This document shows, in pieces, positions 1 through 9,199 of a stretch of 64,000 nucleotides of DNA. The first letter of the stretch is position 1. Every line of letters begins with the position of its first letter. The DNA lies in contig NW_005196603.1 in the NCBI RefSeq assembly GCF_000372725.1, positions 460,217 through 524,216 on the forward strand, read 5' to 3'. The position numbers and the translations under genes were made by a program. The stretch is from Emiliania huxleyi CCMP1516 (Eukaryota > Haptophyta > Isochrysidales > Noelaerhabdaceae). Under the pieces are notes generated by a model that ran no database searches, was not told the DNA's origin, and was given only the letters and a program-made list of their open reading frames with translations.

Positions 1-1643
1 CGATTCGATCGGATAGCAGAAAAATATCAACTTCGGGAACTTTTCCTCCCGCAGCAGCGGCAGCAGCAGCAGCAGTGTAGCATGTCGTCCGCGCCTCGCG
101 CGCGCCCTCGTGTGTATCGCTCAGGCCACCCGCGCCGGCTCCTGAGAGCTAACGACGTACAGGTAAGGTCTAACGTTTCCACACACGCCCAAAGGCAAAG
201 TGGGGCTGGGGAGGAGATTAGAAGACCTGGACGCTGTGGAGCAACCAAAGCGCGAAGAGCCTCACCAAGAGCGCAACCACACACAGACACACACGAGCTC
301 GCCGAGAGCGAGACAGAGGCACGACACACGCCCCGGCGAGCGGCGTGCGCGCAGCGCGGGGCTACGCGACGGGAAAGAAAGTGCAGGAACACAGCGCGAG
401 AGCCGAGCCTAGATCGTTCTCTGGTAGGACGGGAACGAGATGATAGTCTAGGGAGTAGAAGAAAGCAAAGAGGAGCCCTGCGCACGCACGACTCCGCAGG
501 AGAAACCCCTCCCGCCCGTGCTTGCGCATCACAGAAAACCGCGGCCGCCAGCGACTGAGCGTCTCGCTGGCGGACGGGGAGAGGAACACAAAGGGACGTC
601 CAGACGTCCATCCACTGGGATGAGAATACTGGAGATCTGAGGTCGAATCTGCCGATTCCACAGCCGCCCACAGGAGCGCCGCCTCAACACGGGGTCTCGG
701 CTCTATCGAGCCATGCTAGCTCCAGCCGCAGCCCCACCCGGCCGCCCGAGGGTGTTCCCGCAGGCAGAGAAGACCAATCCTGGGGGAAGTAACCGGCTCG
801 GGCCTCGGCCCTATCGCGGTCCTCGCCGTCGCAAAGCCATAGTTGCATGGAACGTTGGCGCTCCGGTACCGGCAGGGTAAAGCCGTACCGGGGTCAGCGT
901 CGAGGTCGACGAGCGAGACAGTGTGTGATCTGAACCGCCCCGGAGCGGGCCGTCGGGAGGCGTGTGGAGCGCGGCTCCGCTCGTTTCGTCTCGACGACCG
1001 CGCGGACACGGTCGTAACCTTAACCTCTCGCGCATATACGCGGTCCACAAGTTTCTCCGAGACCTTCATATACACTTCCCAGCGGCCATCTGGTAACGCG
1101 GACATTCCCGACAGGCTGAGCAGGTGACTCGCTCAGCTCCGCCGACGACGCGCCACAACAACGTCCACAACCGCCCTGCTCCCCCTAAACCTACATAAGG
1201 TACACAGACCACCGTGCGCACGAGACGCCTCTGCGAGTTAGATCTAGGGTACCATACTTCCGGGCCGGTGTGCGGGGAGCGGACCTTAACGACCGCCCAG
1301 AAGCTCTCTGAGCGAGCCAATCGGGCCAGGACCATCAGCATATGCTACCAGGTCACAGTATGGGTTCGGGACGTATTCACAGCAGTGTCAGCTCACGTGG
1401 GGGTAGGGGAGTACCAGTATGGAAGACGTGACGTGATGACGTAATCCAGAGCTGCATTTCTTCCTCGGGCGGATGAAAAAAAAACTCGCGGAGGGAGCAA
1501 TCATGAGAGTCAATCCGATTGCAATCCAGTGCAATTGCAATTTGCAAATCGCAATCCAAATTTAATCAGGTCTCAGCTCGGGAGCAATCAATGATTGCAG
1601 TCCGATTGCATGCAATCCCATACTCCACCGTGGAGTTCTTCTT
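1..1643. other. No supportable gene; GATTGCAAT-rich patch
   Basis: The open frames here are short, Arg/Ser-rich and overlap on both strands, as expected of random GC-rich DNA. I see no domain. At about 1500-1620 the sequence turns AT-rich and repeats GATTGCAAT/ATTGCAATC words on both strands. Confidence 0.5.
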
Positions 1644-2815
1644 TTGGAACGTAAAACTCTGACGTTTTACCAACTCCTTGGCGACGCGCGCGCGCGTCGC
1701 CAAGGCTCAGCGACCTCGGTCGTACAATCGGCCGGCTGCGCGGGTTTTCGGCGAGTTTCCCGCGCACCGGCCACGACGGACCAACCAGACCAAAAATCGC
1801 GACGCTCGCGCGCAAAAATCAGCACAGAATCAACGCTCACGACGCTCTCGATGATCTCGATGATTCGAGGATTTGAGGATGGTGAGGGGTGAGGGTGAGG
1901 TGTGCCCCCCCCCTCCCCCCCCGCCCGGCCTCGAACCCGCAGCCAACCGGCCCGAAGGCGAACCTCTGACCGCTACGCCAGCCACCAATGCACAAACCTC
2001 GACGCCACAAATTTCTGAACCCCATACACCCATGCACTCAGCTCACAATCAGCACCCTACACAGTATGATTCCCGCGCGTCTCGCGCCCCAACTGACAAC
2101 TCACCATTGTCCCTCGGACACCACTCTCCAGCCGCGCTACTTTCGCCCACCCACCGCTCTCGCATGACATCTCGACAATCCTCATCTCTGGGCCCAGACT
2201 CCTAACCACTTCCCCTGCTCGCCCAGGACCACGAAGCGCCGCCCGCGCGCCCATTGACCCCCCAATCAACCCACGCTGTCCCTCAACCGCCACCCGCCAG
2301 ATGTACTGCCCTCGCCCACCCAATACTCTCACCCTCCTAACCCGGACAGTCCAGGTACAGGAAAAGCGGGGAGCGGGGCCCGATCCAAGGAGCACCCCGT
2401 CGGCCCGGGAGGGCTGTGAATTTCGGCGCGGGCGGAAGGCTGCCTGCAGACGCTCAGCCCCCGGCTGAGCTGCCGAATCCTCCCGGCTAATCCCCTGACC
2501 TGCCGCCTGAAACGGGACAACATTACACCACCTCACACACACTCCCCCCTCAGGGCTAAGCAGTGCGCAAGTCCACCCGAACTCTAGGCGAGGCGTCGAC
2601 CACTCCTTCGGAATAGCTCTGTCAGTGGCTGCACTAGACGCCCAGTGATGGCGCGCGGCGCGGGCGGATGACTGGAAGAGAAAATGCGGAGATGCTAGCT
2701 CGCAGGTAGATGTGCTCAGCCAAGGGTAGGGGATGAGGGGAATGTGTCAGTGTGAGGGGTGCACCAACCGCAGAGCGTTGTGTTTTGCCTTTGAAAACTG
2801 AACAGTTTTTTTTCT
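1644..2815 (-). mobile_element. 1.2 kb dispersed element, inverted-repeat arm A
   Basis: This stretch matches 36525-37700 in reverse orientation, at roughly 90 percent by eye over most of its length. Both copies run from a T-rich tract next to a GTTCAG word to a CTTGGCGACG palindrome. The middle differs: each copy has its own tRNA-promoter-like segment with a B-box-like GGTTCGA word (reverse strand near 1927 here, near 37371 in arm B). No transposase or reverse transcriptase frame is visible, so it is probably non-autonomous. The two arms flank 33.7 kb that contains the RCC1 cluster. Confidence 0.75.
1676..1703. repeat. 28-bp perfect palindrome at end of element A
   Basis: CTTGGCGACGCGCG is followed directly by its reverse complement. 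The equivalent end of arm B (about 37648-37676) has an interrupted version with the same CTTGGCGACG / CGTCGCCAAG arms. It probably marks the end of the element. Confidence 0.7.
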
Positions 2816-2844
2816 TCTTTTGGAACGCTCCAGACCGGCGCGGC

Positions 2845-3611
2845 ATGTCTCGCCGCCAGTTCTTTGCGCGCGTGGATCCCAATGCCACGCTGTGGGAGAG
2901 AACGGCGAGATCTGCCCAGACAACCCGGTGGCGGACAATGCGATGCGCCACCTGAGGGCCGAGGCGCGCGACGTGCAGCTAGAGAAGGCGCTGCAGGCGC
3001 TGGCAAAGGCCATGCTCGGCGCCACCGTCACCGTGAGCGACGACGAGGTGAGCTTCTGGACGGCCGAGGGAGAGCTTCCGCTCCGCGCGCCGGTCCTCGA
3101 GAAGATGCTCGTCGTGCCGTCCGTTGAGCGCGCAGTGGTGGGCATCACGAAAGGCTGGCGGGACGGCATCGCCGAAGAGCTGCGGCAGATGCTGCAGCGG
3201 GGCAACCGGCACGCCGATCCTCGAGAGCAGGCCCAGGTGGCCAACCAGATCTCGGCCCTCCAGGCGCGCACTGAGCGCCAGGAGAAGGTGCAGGGGCAGA
3301 TCCTCGACAAGCTGTCCACCCTCAACCGGGCGGTGACGGCGACTGACAAGCACGCAAAGGCCCTCGAGGACCGCACGGAGCGAGCCCTCCGTCTCTTGGA
3401 GCAAGAGTCCGGGGGTTACGCCAAACGCATCGCAGCAGCAGCAGCAGCAGCAGAGAGAGGCGCCAATTTTGAGATATCCCGAGACAGCCCGGAGATGGCC
3501 CCGCGTTGTAGCCCCGGTGCCGGCGCCTCACATCTCAGCATCCAGGGGCCGGTTCCGCCGCGCAGTCGAGCAGCAGGAGCTCGGGCACAGCTTTGTCGAC
3601 AAAGAGCTTGA
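2845..3611 (+). CDS. Coiled-coil protein, apparently frameshifted and running into repeat R1
   Basis: Function not recognised. The first frame starts MSRRQFFARVDPNATL at 2845 after a T-rich box at 2808-2820. It stops early, but a neighbouring frame continues plausibly from about 2890 with ENGEICPDNPVADNAMRHL and then about 170 residues of charged helix (ARDVQLEKALQALAKAML, later QVANQISALQARTERQEK). I infer a frameshift, real or an assembly error, between 2880 and 2900. At 3432 the frame enters a CAG run and repeat R1, where it codes poly-Ala and then unconserved sequence. The true 3' end is probably lost or lies before the repeat. Confidence 0.5.
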
Positions 3612-3811
3612 TCAAAATTTCGGCGAAGAAGCGCCACCGGCGGCACGCCGGGATGAACCCGGACCGATCCCATTGTTCACAACCGCCGCGGCGAGCCGCC
3701 GCGGGCCCACAGAAGGGCTGGGAGCCGCGGCACTAGACCGCGCCGCCAGCGGGGCGAGAGCACCAGCCGACAACCTGCCGACATGGCAGTTGCGATGGCG
3801 CCTTCACACAA
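3432..3811 (+). repeat. Dispersed repeat R1, copy 1 (truncated)
   Basis: Starts with a CAG microsatellite, then GAGAGAGGCGCCAATTTTGA, and continues about 350 bp nearly identical to 7363-7895 and 56127-56635. All three copies have the same orientation and the same CAG-run start. This copy stops early, at the sequence before the CA microsatellite. One frame (VEQQELGHSFVDKELDQNF) stays open in all copies, so R1 may derive from a gene fragment. Confidence 0.8.
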
Positions 3812-3874
3812 AAACACAACCACGGACCCAAGACAGTCGAGAAAGGGATAGACCGCAACGACAGTCAGAAGGCG

Positions 3875-3878
<4 letters not shown>

Positions 3879-3959
<81 letters not shown>
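3879..3959. repeat. CA dinucleotide microsatellite
   Basis: About 40 uninterrupted CA units join the truncated end of R1 copy 1 to unique DNA. Confidence 0.95.
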
Positions 3960-3963
<4 letters not shown>

Positions 3964-4120
3964 CTTATTCAGGCGCCTCCGTTTCGTTCACGTGTGTCCG
4001 AGCGCCTCTTGGGAACAAGATGCCTCGCTCTGCTTCAAGATCGGTGGAACTTATTCGAGCGCAACGGCGTACTACTTGGCTAGCACGCTATTGGCATACC
4101 GACGGCTAAGACCGAAATCA

Positions 4121-4148
4121 GTTCACACCTGCTCTTGCAGGTGTGAAC
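4121..4148. repeat. Perfect hairpin with GCAGGTGTGAAC arm
   Basis: Arms GTTCACACCTGC and GCAGGTGTGAAC enclose a 4-nt loop. The arm 12-mer recurs at 36441-36452 and 50480-50491. It lies 170 bp upstream of the LRR-kinase gene. Confidence 0.7.
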
Positions 4149-4316
4149 ACAAAGGATTCGCTGTATCTACTCAGCTGCTCCGCTTACACTTACCTTTGAA
4201 GTGTGAACAGCGGATTTTGTATCAGCGTTCTCCTTGAACGTATCGGTGTCGGTGTCGAACACCGCTCTGACAGCGCTCACAGCTGCGTCTCTTCTCGAGG
4301 TATTAGCTGGCAAGGT

Positions 4317-5960
4317 ATGGTGCGGCTGGCCGCACTGCTTGGTGTGCTGCTGCTCCTCCTCGCCGATGCGCGCCGCACGCAGTCAAAGCACTGCACGGCA
4401 ATCCAGCTCGACGCAGGGACGACGCGGCTCGACCTCAAGGGTTGCGGCTTGGCGCGTGTGCCGGAGCACATCGATTGGTGCGCGCTCAAATCTTTGACGT
4501 TTGTCGACATGAGCCAGAACTTCCTCGAGCGCATCCCGACGACGCTCGCTTGCGCGACCGCGATCCGCGTGCTCTTCCTCTCCGCCAATCCCGGCCTGAA
4601 CCACGTGCCCAAAGTCGTCCGGTCGTTGCCCAGCCTCAAGATGTATGCTCAGCGCTCCTCCGGACTCACGAGCATCACCGCGTCCGACTTCCCGCCGTCG
4701 CTCGAATGGCTCATCCTTATGGACAACGCGCTCGAGTCTCTGCCCGATCTCTCGAGCTTTCCGATACGAAAGCTCATGCTCTCGCACAACCGCCTGGCCT
4801 CGGTTGGCGCGCTGCCGCGCGCGCTCGAGATGCTCAGCCTCGCCAACAACCGGCTGCGTTCGCTGCCCGAGAGCGTGCGGACCGCCGCGCGGCTGACCTG
4901 GGTGGTCCTCTCGTCGAACCCGCTGCTCGACGACGACGCGCCGCCAAAGCCGCGCCTCGCGGTCCCCGAGCTGCCGCTCGACCAGTTTCCGCGCTTGCAA
5001 ACGCTGGCGACGAACCAGGATAAGAGCGTCGTGCGCTCTGCAGTCGGCGGCCGGCGCGTCGCCATCAAGTTCTTCGGCGCGCGCGACAGCAGCGGTCTGC
5101 CCCGGCACGAGGTGCGCATGTGCGGCGCCGTCGGCGACCACCACCGCAACATCATCAACACGCTCGGAGTGCAACTCACCCCCGCGCGGCGTCCGGCGGT
5201 CGCACTTGAATTCCTTGATGCCGACGACGGCTGGGCTCCGATGGGCGGGCGGCCCAACTTCGAGACAATCACGCGCGGCACGTTCGGGCCGCAGCACGAC
5301 CACTTCTCCGCCGCCGAGATCGCGCACGTTGGCATCCTTGTCGCGCGCGCGCTCGCCGAGCTGCACGCCTTGGGCATCGTGCACGGCGACGTGTACGCCC
5401 ACAACGTCATGGCGCGCGCGCGGCGCGGGCTCACCGCGCGGGCGGAGCTCAAGCTCGGAGATTTCGGCACGGCGATGCGGCTGACTCCCGCCCTCAGGGA
5501 GCAGCTGCTCGCGTGGGAGGTGCGGGCCTTTGGGCTGATGCTCGACGATATGCTCATCCACTCGCGACCGTTGAGAAACGCGCAGCTCAGCCGAGGGCTA
5601 ATTCAGCTCAAGACAGAGATACTGGCTGGAGGCGCGCAGGCCGGCTTGACCCCGGTCGCCCGAATGCTCAACGACTTAGTGGCAGGGTGGACTGCGGTAC
5701 AGGGCATATGGCGAGACCCGAGCCGTACAGCGGCGCATCGGTACAATATTACGGTGGAAGGTCTCTTGGTGAGTGTGAATGGGCGAGATGTAGCAGGAAC
5801 AGAGTGGAACGTCTTCGGGTTTGCGAACGACGACGAAGGCTCGTTTCTGTTTGATTTCAGCCCCGCCGGTGGTTCGGCCGGATTGGATGCGAAATATTCA
5901 CGCCACAGCGGCACTCTGCACTGGGGAGATGGAATGACATGGGCACGAACCCCACCTTAG
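4317..5960 (+). CDS. Secreted or membrane LRR protein with protein-kinase-like domain
   Basis: About 547 residues, single exon. ATG 4317 opens a signal peptide (VRLAALLGVLLLLLADA). Residues about 30-210 carry LRR units (LTFVDMSQNFLERIP, LEMLSLANNRLRSLP). A kinase-like domain follows: VAIKFFG (beta-3 lysine), a hinge near ALEFLD, catalytic loop VHGDVYAHNVM (HGD replaces HRD) and LGDFGTA (metal-binding DFG). I see no glycine-rich loop. The C-lobe is short and leads into about 110 residues of unknown type ending HWGDGMTWARTPP. Similar LRR plus HGD-kinase proteins occur in algae and oomycetes. Activity is possible because Lys, Asp and DFG are kept, but it is not certain. A longer in-frame start at 4203 would bury the signal peptide. 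Confidence 0.85.
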   Translation: MVRLAALLGVLLLLLADARRTQSKHCTAIQLDAGTTRLDLKGCGLARVPEHIDWCALKSLTFVDMSQNFLERIPTTLACATAIRVLFLSANPGLNHVPKVVRSLPSLKMYAQRSSGLTSITASDFPPSLEWLILMDNALESLPDLSSFPIRKLMLSHNRLASVGALPRALEMLSLANNRLRSLPESVRTAARLTWVVLSSNPLLDDDAPPKPRLAVPELPLDQFPRLQTLATNQDKSVVRSAVGGRRVAIKFFGARDSSGLPRHEVRMCGAVGDHHRNIINTLGVQLTPARRPAVALEFLDADDGWAPMGGRPNFETITRGTFGPQHDHFSAAEIAHVGILVARALAELHALGIVHGDVYAHNVMARARRGLTARAELKLGDFGTAMRLTPALREQLLAWEVRAFGLMLDDMLIHSRPLRNAQLSRGLIQLKTEILAGGAQAGLTPVARMLNDLVAGWTAVQGIWRDPSRTAAHRYNITVEGLLVSVNGRDVAGTEWNVFGFANDDEGSFLFDFSPAGGSAGLDAKYSRHSGTLHWGDGMTWARTPP

Positions 5961-6274
5961 CTGCTACTTCGTAATAGACCGAACTGTGCGTTCATCACCG
6001 GGCTCGAGCACAAATGCGCCGACGCCCGCGCCGCCGCGCCTGTGGTGTGTCGCGCCGAGGGGAGCGCGCCTCTTTCCTCAGACACGCGCGATGTCAAACG
6101 CGCTGTCTCAGACGCCACACCCACGCAAGCATTACACCCGCTCGCGTGTGTAACCTCGTCGCGGGGTGGGTCTAACCCACTCGGGTTAGGCTTAGTAGGC
6201 ACGTGACGCGCGCTTTCAACTCTGTTTTGGGGTTCAAAGCATTAAATAGATCCCGCCACGCCGCAGGTAGGTAG
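5961..6274. other. Intergenic; nothing identified
   Basis: This is the 3' flank of the LRR-kinase gene. It has no conserved frame and leads into R2 copy 1. Confidence 0.5.
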
Positions 6275-6590
6275 GTTCTAGGTAGAAAGGTGAAGAACAG
6301 CCAGGCTCGGACTGGACACCAACGCGGTATGGGTGGACGCTGGACAGATGATGACGACACGCACGAGCGACACACAGACACAAACAAGCTCACAAGACAC
6401 ACAGCCAGCTGGCTGCCACACACCCTGAGTTGGCGTACACATAACTCAGGGCCACGCCCCTCCTGTCGCCCCCCCCAGCACCCACGGTGCCAAGAGTACA
6501 AACAAGGGCACAACAAACAACAGACGACAGGGGCGAACGCGTGAGGCTAGAGCAGGCTTGCTCGTCCTCTAGCAATCTCCGCCGACCGCG
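6275..6590 (-). mobile_element. SINE-like repeat R2, copy 1
   Basis: About 310 bp. Other copies are at 33058-33375 (+), 43740-44060 (+) and 56850-57180 (-), and a diverged copy fills an intron at 40246-40384. One end has a GCTAGAG...CTCTAGC inverted repeat, the other a short TACC/GGTA tail repeat (GGTAGGTAGG here), as in SINEs with simple-repeat tails. There is no coding capacity. Confidence 0.8.
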
Positions 6591-7362
6591 AGGCCGGACT
6601 AGCGACGCCTTGTCCCTTGACGATCGAGATGAGCGCGCTCGAGGCTCGCCCACCTACTGCCCCTGAGAGTTGGTTATGAGTGGGCTCAGCTCCCCCCCTT
6701 GGGATCGAAGCTTCCACGACCTCACACCCAACACCACAGGTGGGATCAGAGAGAGACTCCGCACCGGACACCGCCCGGGCACAGACTCCCTACCCATCGG
6801 ATCGCACAGGGCCCCCTCGGAGCAGCCCACACACAATCACGCATCGGCAGAATTAGTGCCTGAGTCAGGCAGACAGCACAGACAAGGAGAGGAGAGAGAG
6901 GAGAGAGAGAGAGAGGAGAGGGGAGAGGGTGAGGGTGTGTGCACACGTGTGGAGAGGGAGGGTGTCTGTGGTGGGCTGTAGTCATACTACGTGGTTAAAA
7001 CCACGCGCCCCTCAGGAGCTAAGGAGAGTGTTTGGGTGTCTCAAAACACCGGCGTCGGCGACTCACTCCCCGGAGGGTTGAGCTGCTCGACTGGTTGTCT
7101 GCGAGGCAGTCCGAGCACGAACTAGTCGTCGATCCGCTGACGATCCCCGCCGCTTCACCGTCGGAGCGGCGGCGGGTGAGAGTTAGTCAAAGGTCCACCA
7201 GCACAGCCTCCAGCCACCAGCCTCCGCCTCCACCGTCGAGCCGCGATCGCTGCCGCCCGCGACGCCGCCCGCCGCGTCAGATGCCCGCGACGCCCGCGGC
7301 AAGTCGAGTCGGAGAGCCGAGCCGCACCAGCAGCAGCATCTGCACCAGCAGCAGCACCACCA
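6591..7362. other. Intergenic; one weak ORF
   Basis: Contains a GAGA-rich run near 6890-6930. A Ser/Arg-rich frame at 7032-7400 starts MGVSKHRRRRLTP but enters the CAG run of R1 and has no recognisable domain. I do not call it a gene. Confidence 0.4.
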
Positions 7363-7895
7363 CCAGCAGCAGCAGCAGCAGAGAGAGGCGCCAATTTTGA
7401 GGTTGCCCGAGACAGCCTGGAGATGGCCCCGCGTTATAGCCCCGGTGCCGGCGCCTCACATCTCAGCCTCCAGGGGCCGGTTACGCCGCGCAGTCGAGCA
7501 GCAGGAGCTCGGGCACAGCTTTGTCGACAAAGAGCTTGAGCAAAATTTCGCCGAAGAAGCGGCACCGGCTGCACGCCGGGATGAAGCCGGACCGTGTTCG
7601 GCACCGCGACGGCGAGCCGCCGCGGGCCCACAGGAGGGCTCGGAGCCGCGGCACCGGTCCGCGCCGCCAGCGGGGCGAGAGCACCAGCCTACAACCTGCC
7701 GACATGGCAGTTGCGACGGCGCTTTCACACATTAACTTGGAGCACTTGGAGTGCAGTCATTAGCCTCACTCCTCTCACATCCAGGGCCGGGGAACTGAGA
7801 AGCGCACCCAGCGAGCCGGACGATCGGGATCGGGCTACGGGCTAGAGAGCCCTGACCCCTAGCTAGGGGGGTGCGCGTTCGCAGGGAAAGGGCCG
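7363..7895 (+). repeat. Dispersed repeat R1, copy 2 (full length)
   Basis: About 530 bp from the CAG run to AGGGAAAGGGCCG, matching 56127-56635 end to end. It stops 65 bp before the start codon of the CE2 esterase, so the repeat forms that gene's immediate upstream region. Confidence 0.85.
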
Positions 7896-7959
7896 AGCCT
7901 TATGAAAAAAAGAATTCGCCGAGCCGCCCGTGCTGCGAGCGAGAGGCCAACGTGTGTAT

Positions 7960-9096
7960 ATGCCCTCGCTCAGAACGGCCATCCATTACGAAGGTGACGA
8001 CCCGCGCCTCCGTATCGCCGGCGACCGCTGCGTGCGCGGCGACGGTTCGTGCACGTTCGATTTCCAGACCTCGCTCGAGCTGTGCCTCACCGGGAGTGGC
8101 GAGTGCACACTGTCGATCGACCTCACTGCGGGCGGCAACGGCTTCGACTTGTTGGTCGACGGTCAGCTGCATTCGATGCTGGAGACGCACCGGCAGTGGC
8201 GCAGGCGACGCACATACTCGTTTGTGCTGCCTCCGCTCCCATCCGACACGCGCTGCATCAGCCTCGTCAAGCGCACGGAGCCGGTGGCGGTGCAGCTGCT
8301 GCCGTACTGTCGAGTGCGCGCCGCGACGCTGCACGGCGTGGACCTGTCAGAGGGCCACGCTCTCGTAGATCACACGCCACCGCGCCGCATCGAGTTCGTG
8401 GGCGACTCGAACCTCGCCGCGTTCGGAGTGCTGGGCGCGCCTTCGACCATCGGCCTGCGTGGGCTCTTCGGCCTCGGGCTCAGCCAGCAGAGCATACGCC
8501 ACTCGTGGGCACACATGCTTTGCAGAATGTGCGTCGCGGAGCCCTGTGTGATCGGTTGGAGCGGCGTGGGCGTCGTGCAGAACGCGATTGGCACCGGCGG
8601 TAAGCACCGCATCGCCGAGATCTACGAGAGGTGCCTCGGCAATGACGGCTCGAGATTCGACTTTGCGACGGCCGCATGGAGTCCGCAGATTGTGTGCGTC
8701 GACGTGGGCGCCAACGACGTGTACGGCGGCAGGGCGCCCCCGAGCGAGGCTGCCTTCGTCGACGCATACGTGGCGCTGCTCCAGCTCATTCGCCGCCACC
8801 GCCCGCAGCCGTGCCTGATGCTCTGCATCGTGCCTCGCCTCGACACGCCAGTCTACCTCGCCGCGGGCTATCGCGCGGACGACGACGGCGGCATGATGCA
8901 GTCCTACCTGAGGAGCGCCGTCGACGCGTACGAGCGCGCCTCGGGCGACCAGCTGGTGCGACTGGTGAGCATCGCCGGCGTGTTTGCGTGGCCGGCGGAC
9001 GGCGGAAGCCTCGAGCACTGGGGGGTGAGGGCGCATAAAAAGTACGCCGACGCGGTGCACGCTGTGGTCGAGCGGCTGCCCGTCGATTGGGTGTGA
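7960..9096 (+). CDS. SGNH/GDSL esterase of carbohydrate-esterase family 2 type
   Basis: 378 residues, one exon. About 130 N-terminal residues look like the CE2 beta-sandwich. The SGNH catalytic domain follows: RRIEFVGDSNLAAFG (block I, nucleophile Ser), WSGVGVVQN (Gly region), VDVGANDV (block III Asn) and a C-terminal LEHWGVRAHKKYAD that supplies the His. CE2 enzymes deacetylate xylan and other acetylated polysaccharides, so this is probably a polysaccharide or glycan deacetylase. I chose ATG 7960; an in-frame GTG at 7930 is upstream. An AAAAAAAGAATT box lies at 7904-7915. No signal peptide is obvious. The 3' end is 103 bp from the convergent ankyrin gene. Confidence 0.85.
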   Translation: MPSLRTAIHYEGDDPRLRIAGDRCVRGDGSCTFDFQTSLELCLTGSGECTLSIDLTAGGNGFDLLVDGQLHSMLETHRQWRRRRTYSFVLPPLPSDTRCISLVKRTEPVAVQLLPYCRVRAATLHGVDLSEGHALVDHTPPRRIEFVGDSNLAAFGVLGAPSTIGLRGLFGLGLSQQSIRHSWAHMLCRMCVAEPCVIGWSGVGVVQNAIGTGGKHRIAEIYERCLGNDGSRFDFATAAWSPQIVCVDVGANDVYGGRAPPSEAAFVDAYVALLQLIRRHRPQPCLMLCIVPRLDTPVYLAAGYRADDDGGMMQSYLRSAVDAYERASGDQLVRLVSIAGVFAWPADGGSLEHWGVRAHKKYADAVHAVVERLPVDWV

Positions 9097-9199
9097 GAGC
9101 GCGTTCGAGTTGAATGCGTTTTGGGCGGCCGAGGCCGCGCTCGAACCTCGATCCGCGAGACCGACGGCGAGAAGAGTTATAGTATCGTTTCCTCTCTCT

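Noticed and set aside
82-558. Basic 158-residue ORF
   Set aside because: Arg/Ser/Thr-rich composition, equally long frames on the opposite strand, and no domain; typical of random GC-rich DNA.
1905-1990. Functional tRNA genes
   Set aside because: B-box-like GGTTCGA words here and at 37371, 52235, 52415 and 58597 lack a closing acceptor stem and anticodon arm; at most they are tRNA-derived repeat heads.
4383-5561. Long minus-strand ORF opposite the LRR-kinase
   Set aside because: The plus strand has signal peptide, LRR and kinase motifs; the minus frame is Arg/Glu/His-rich antisense.
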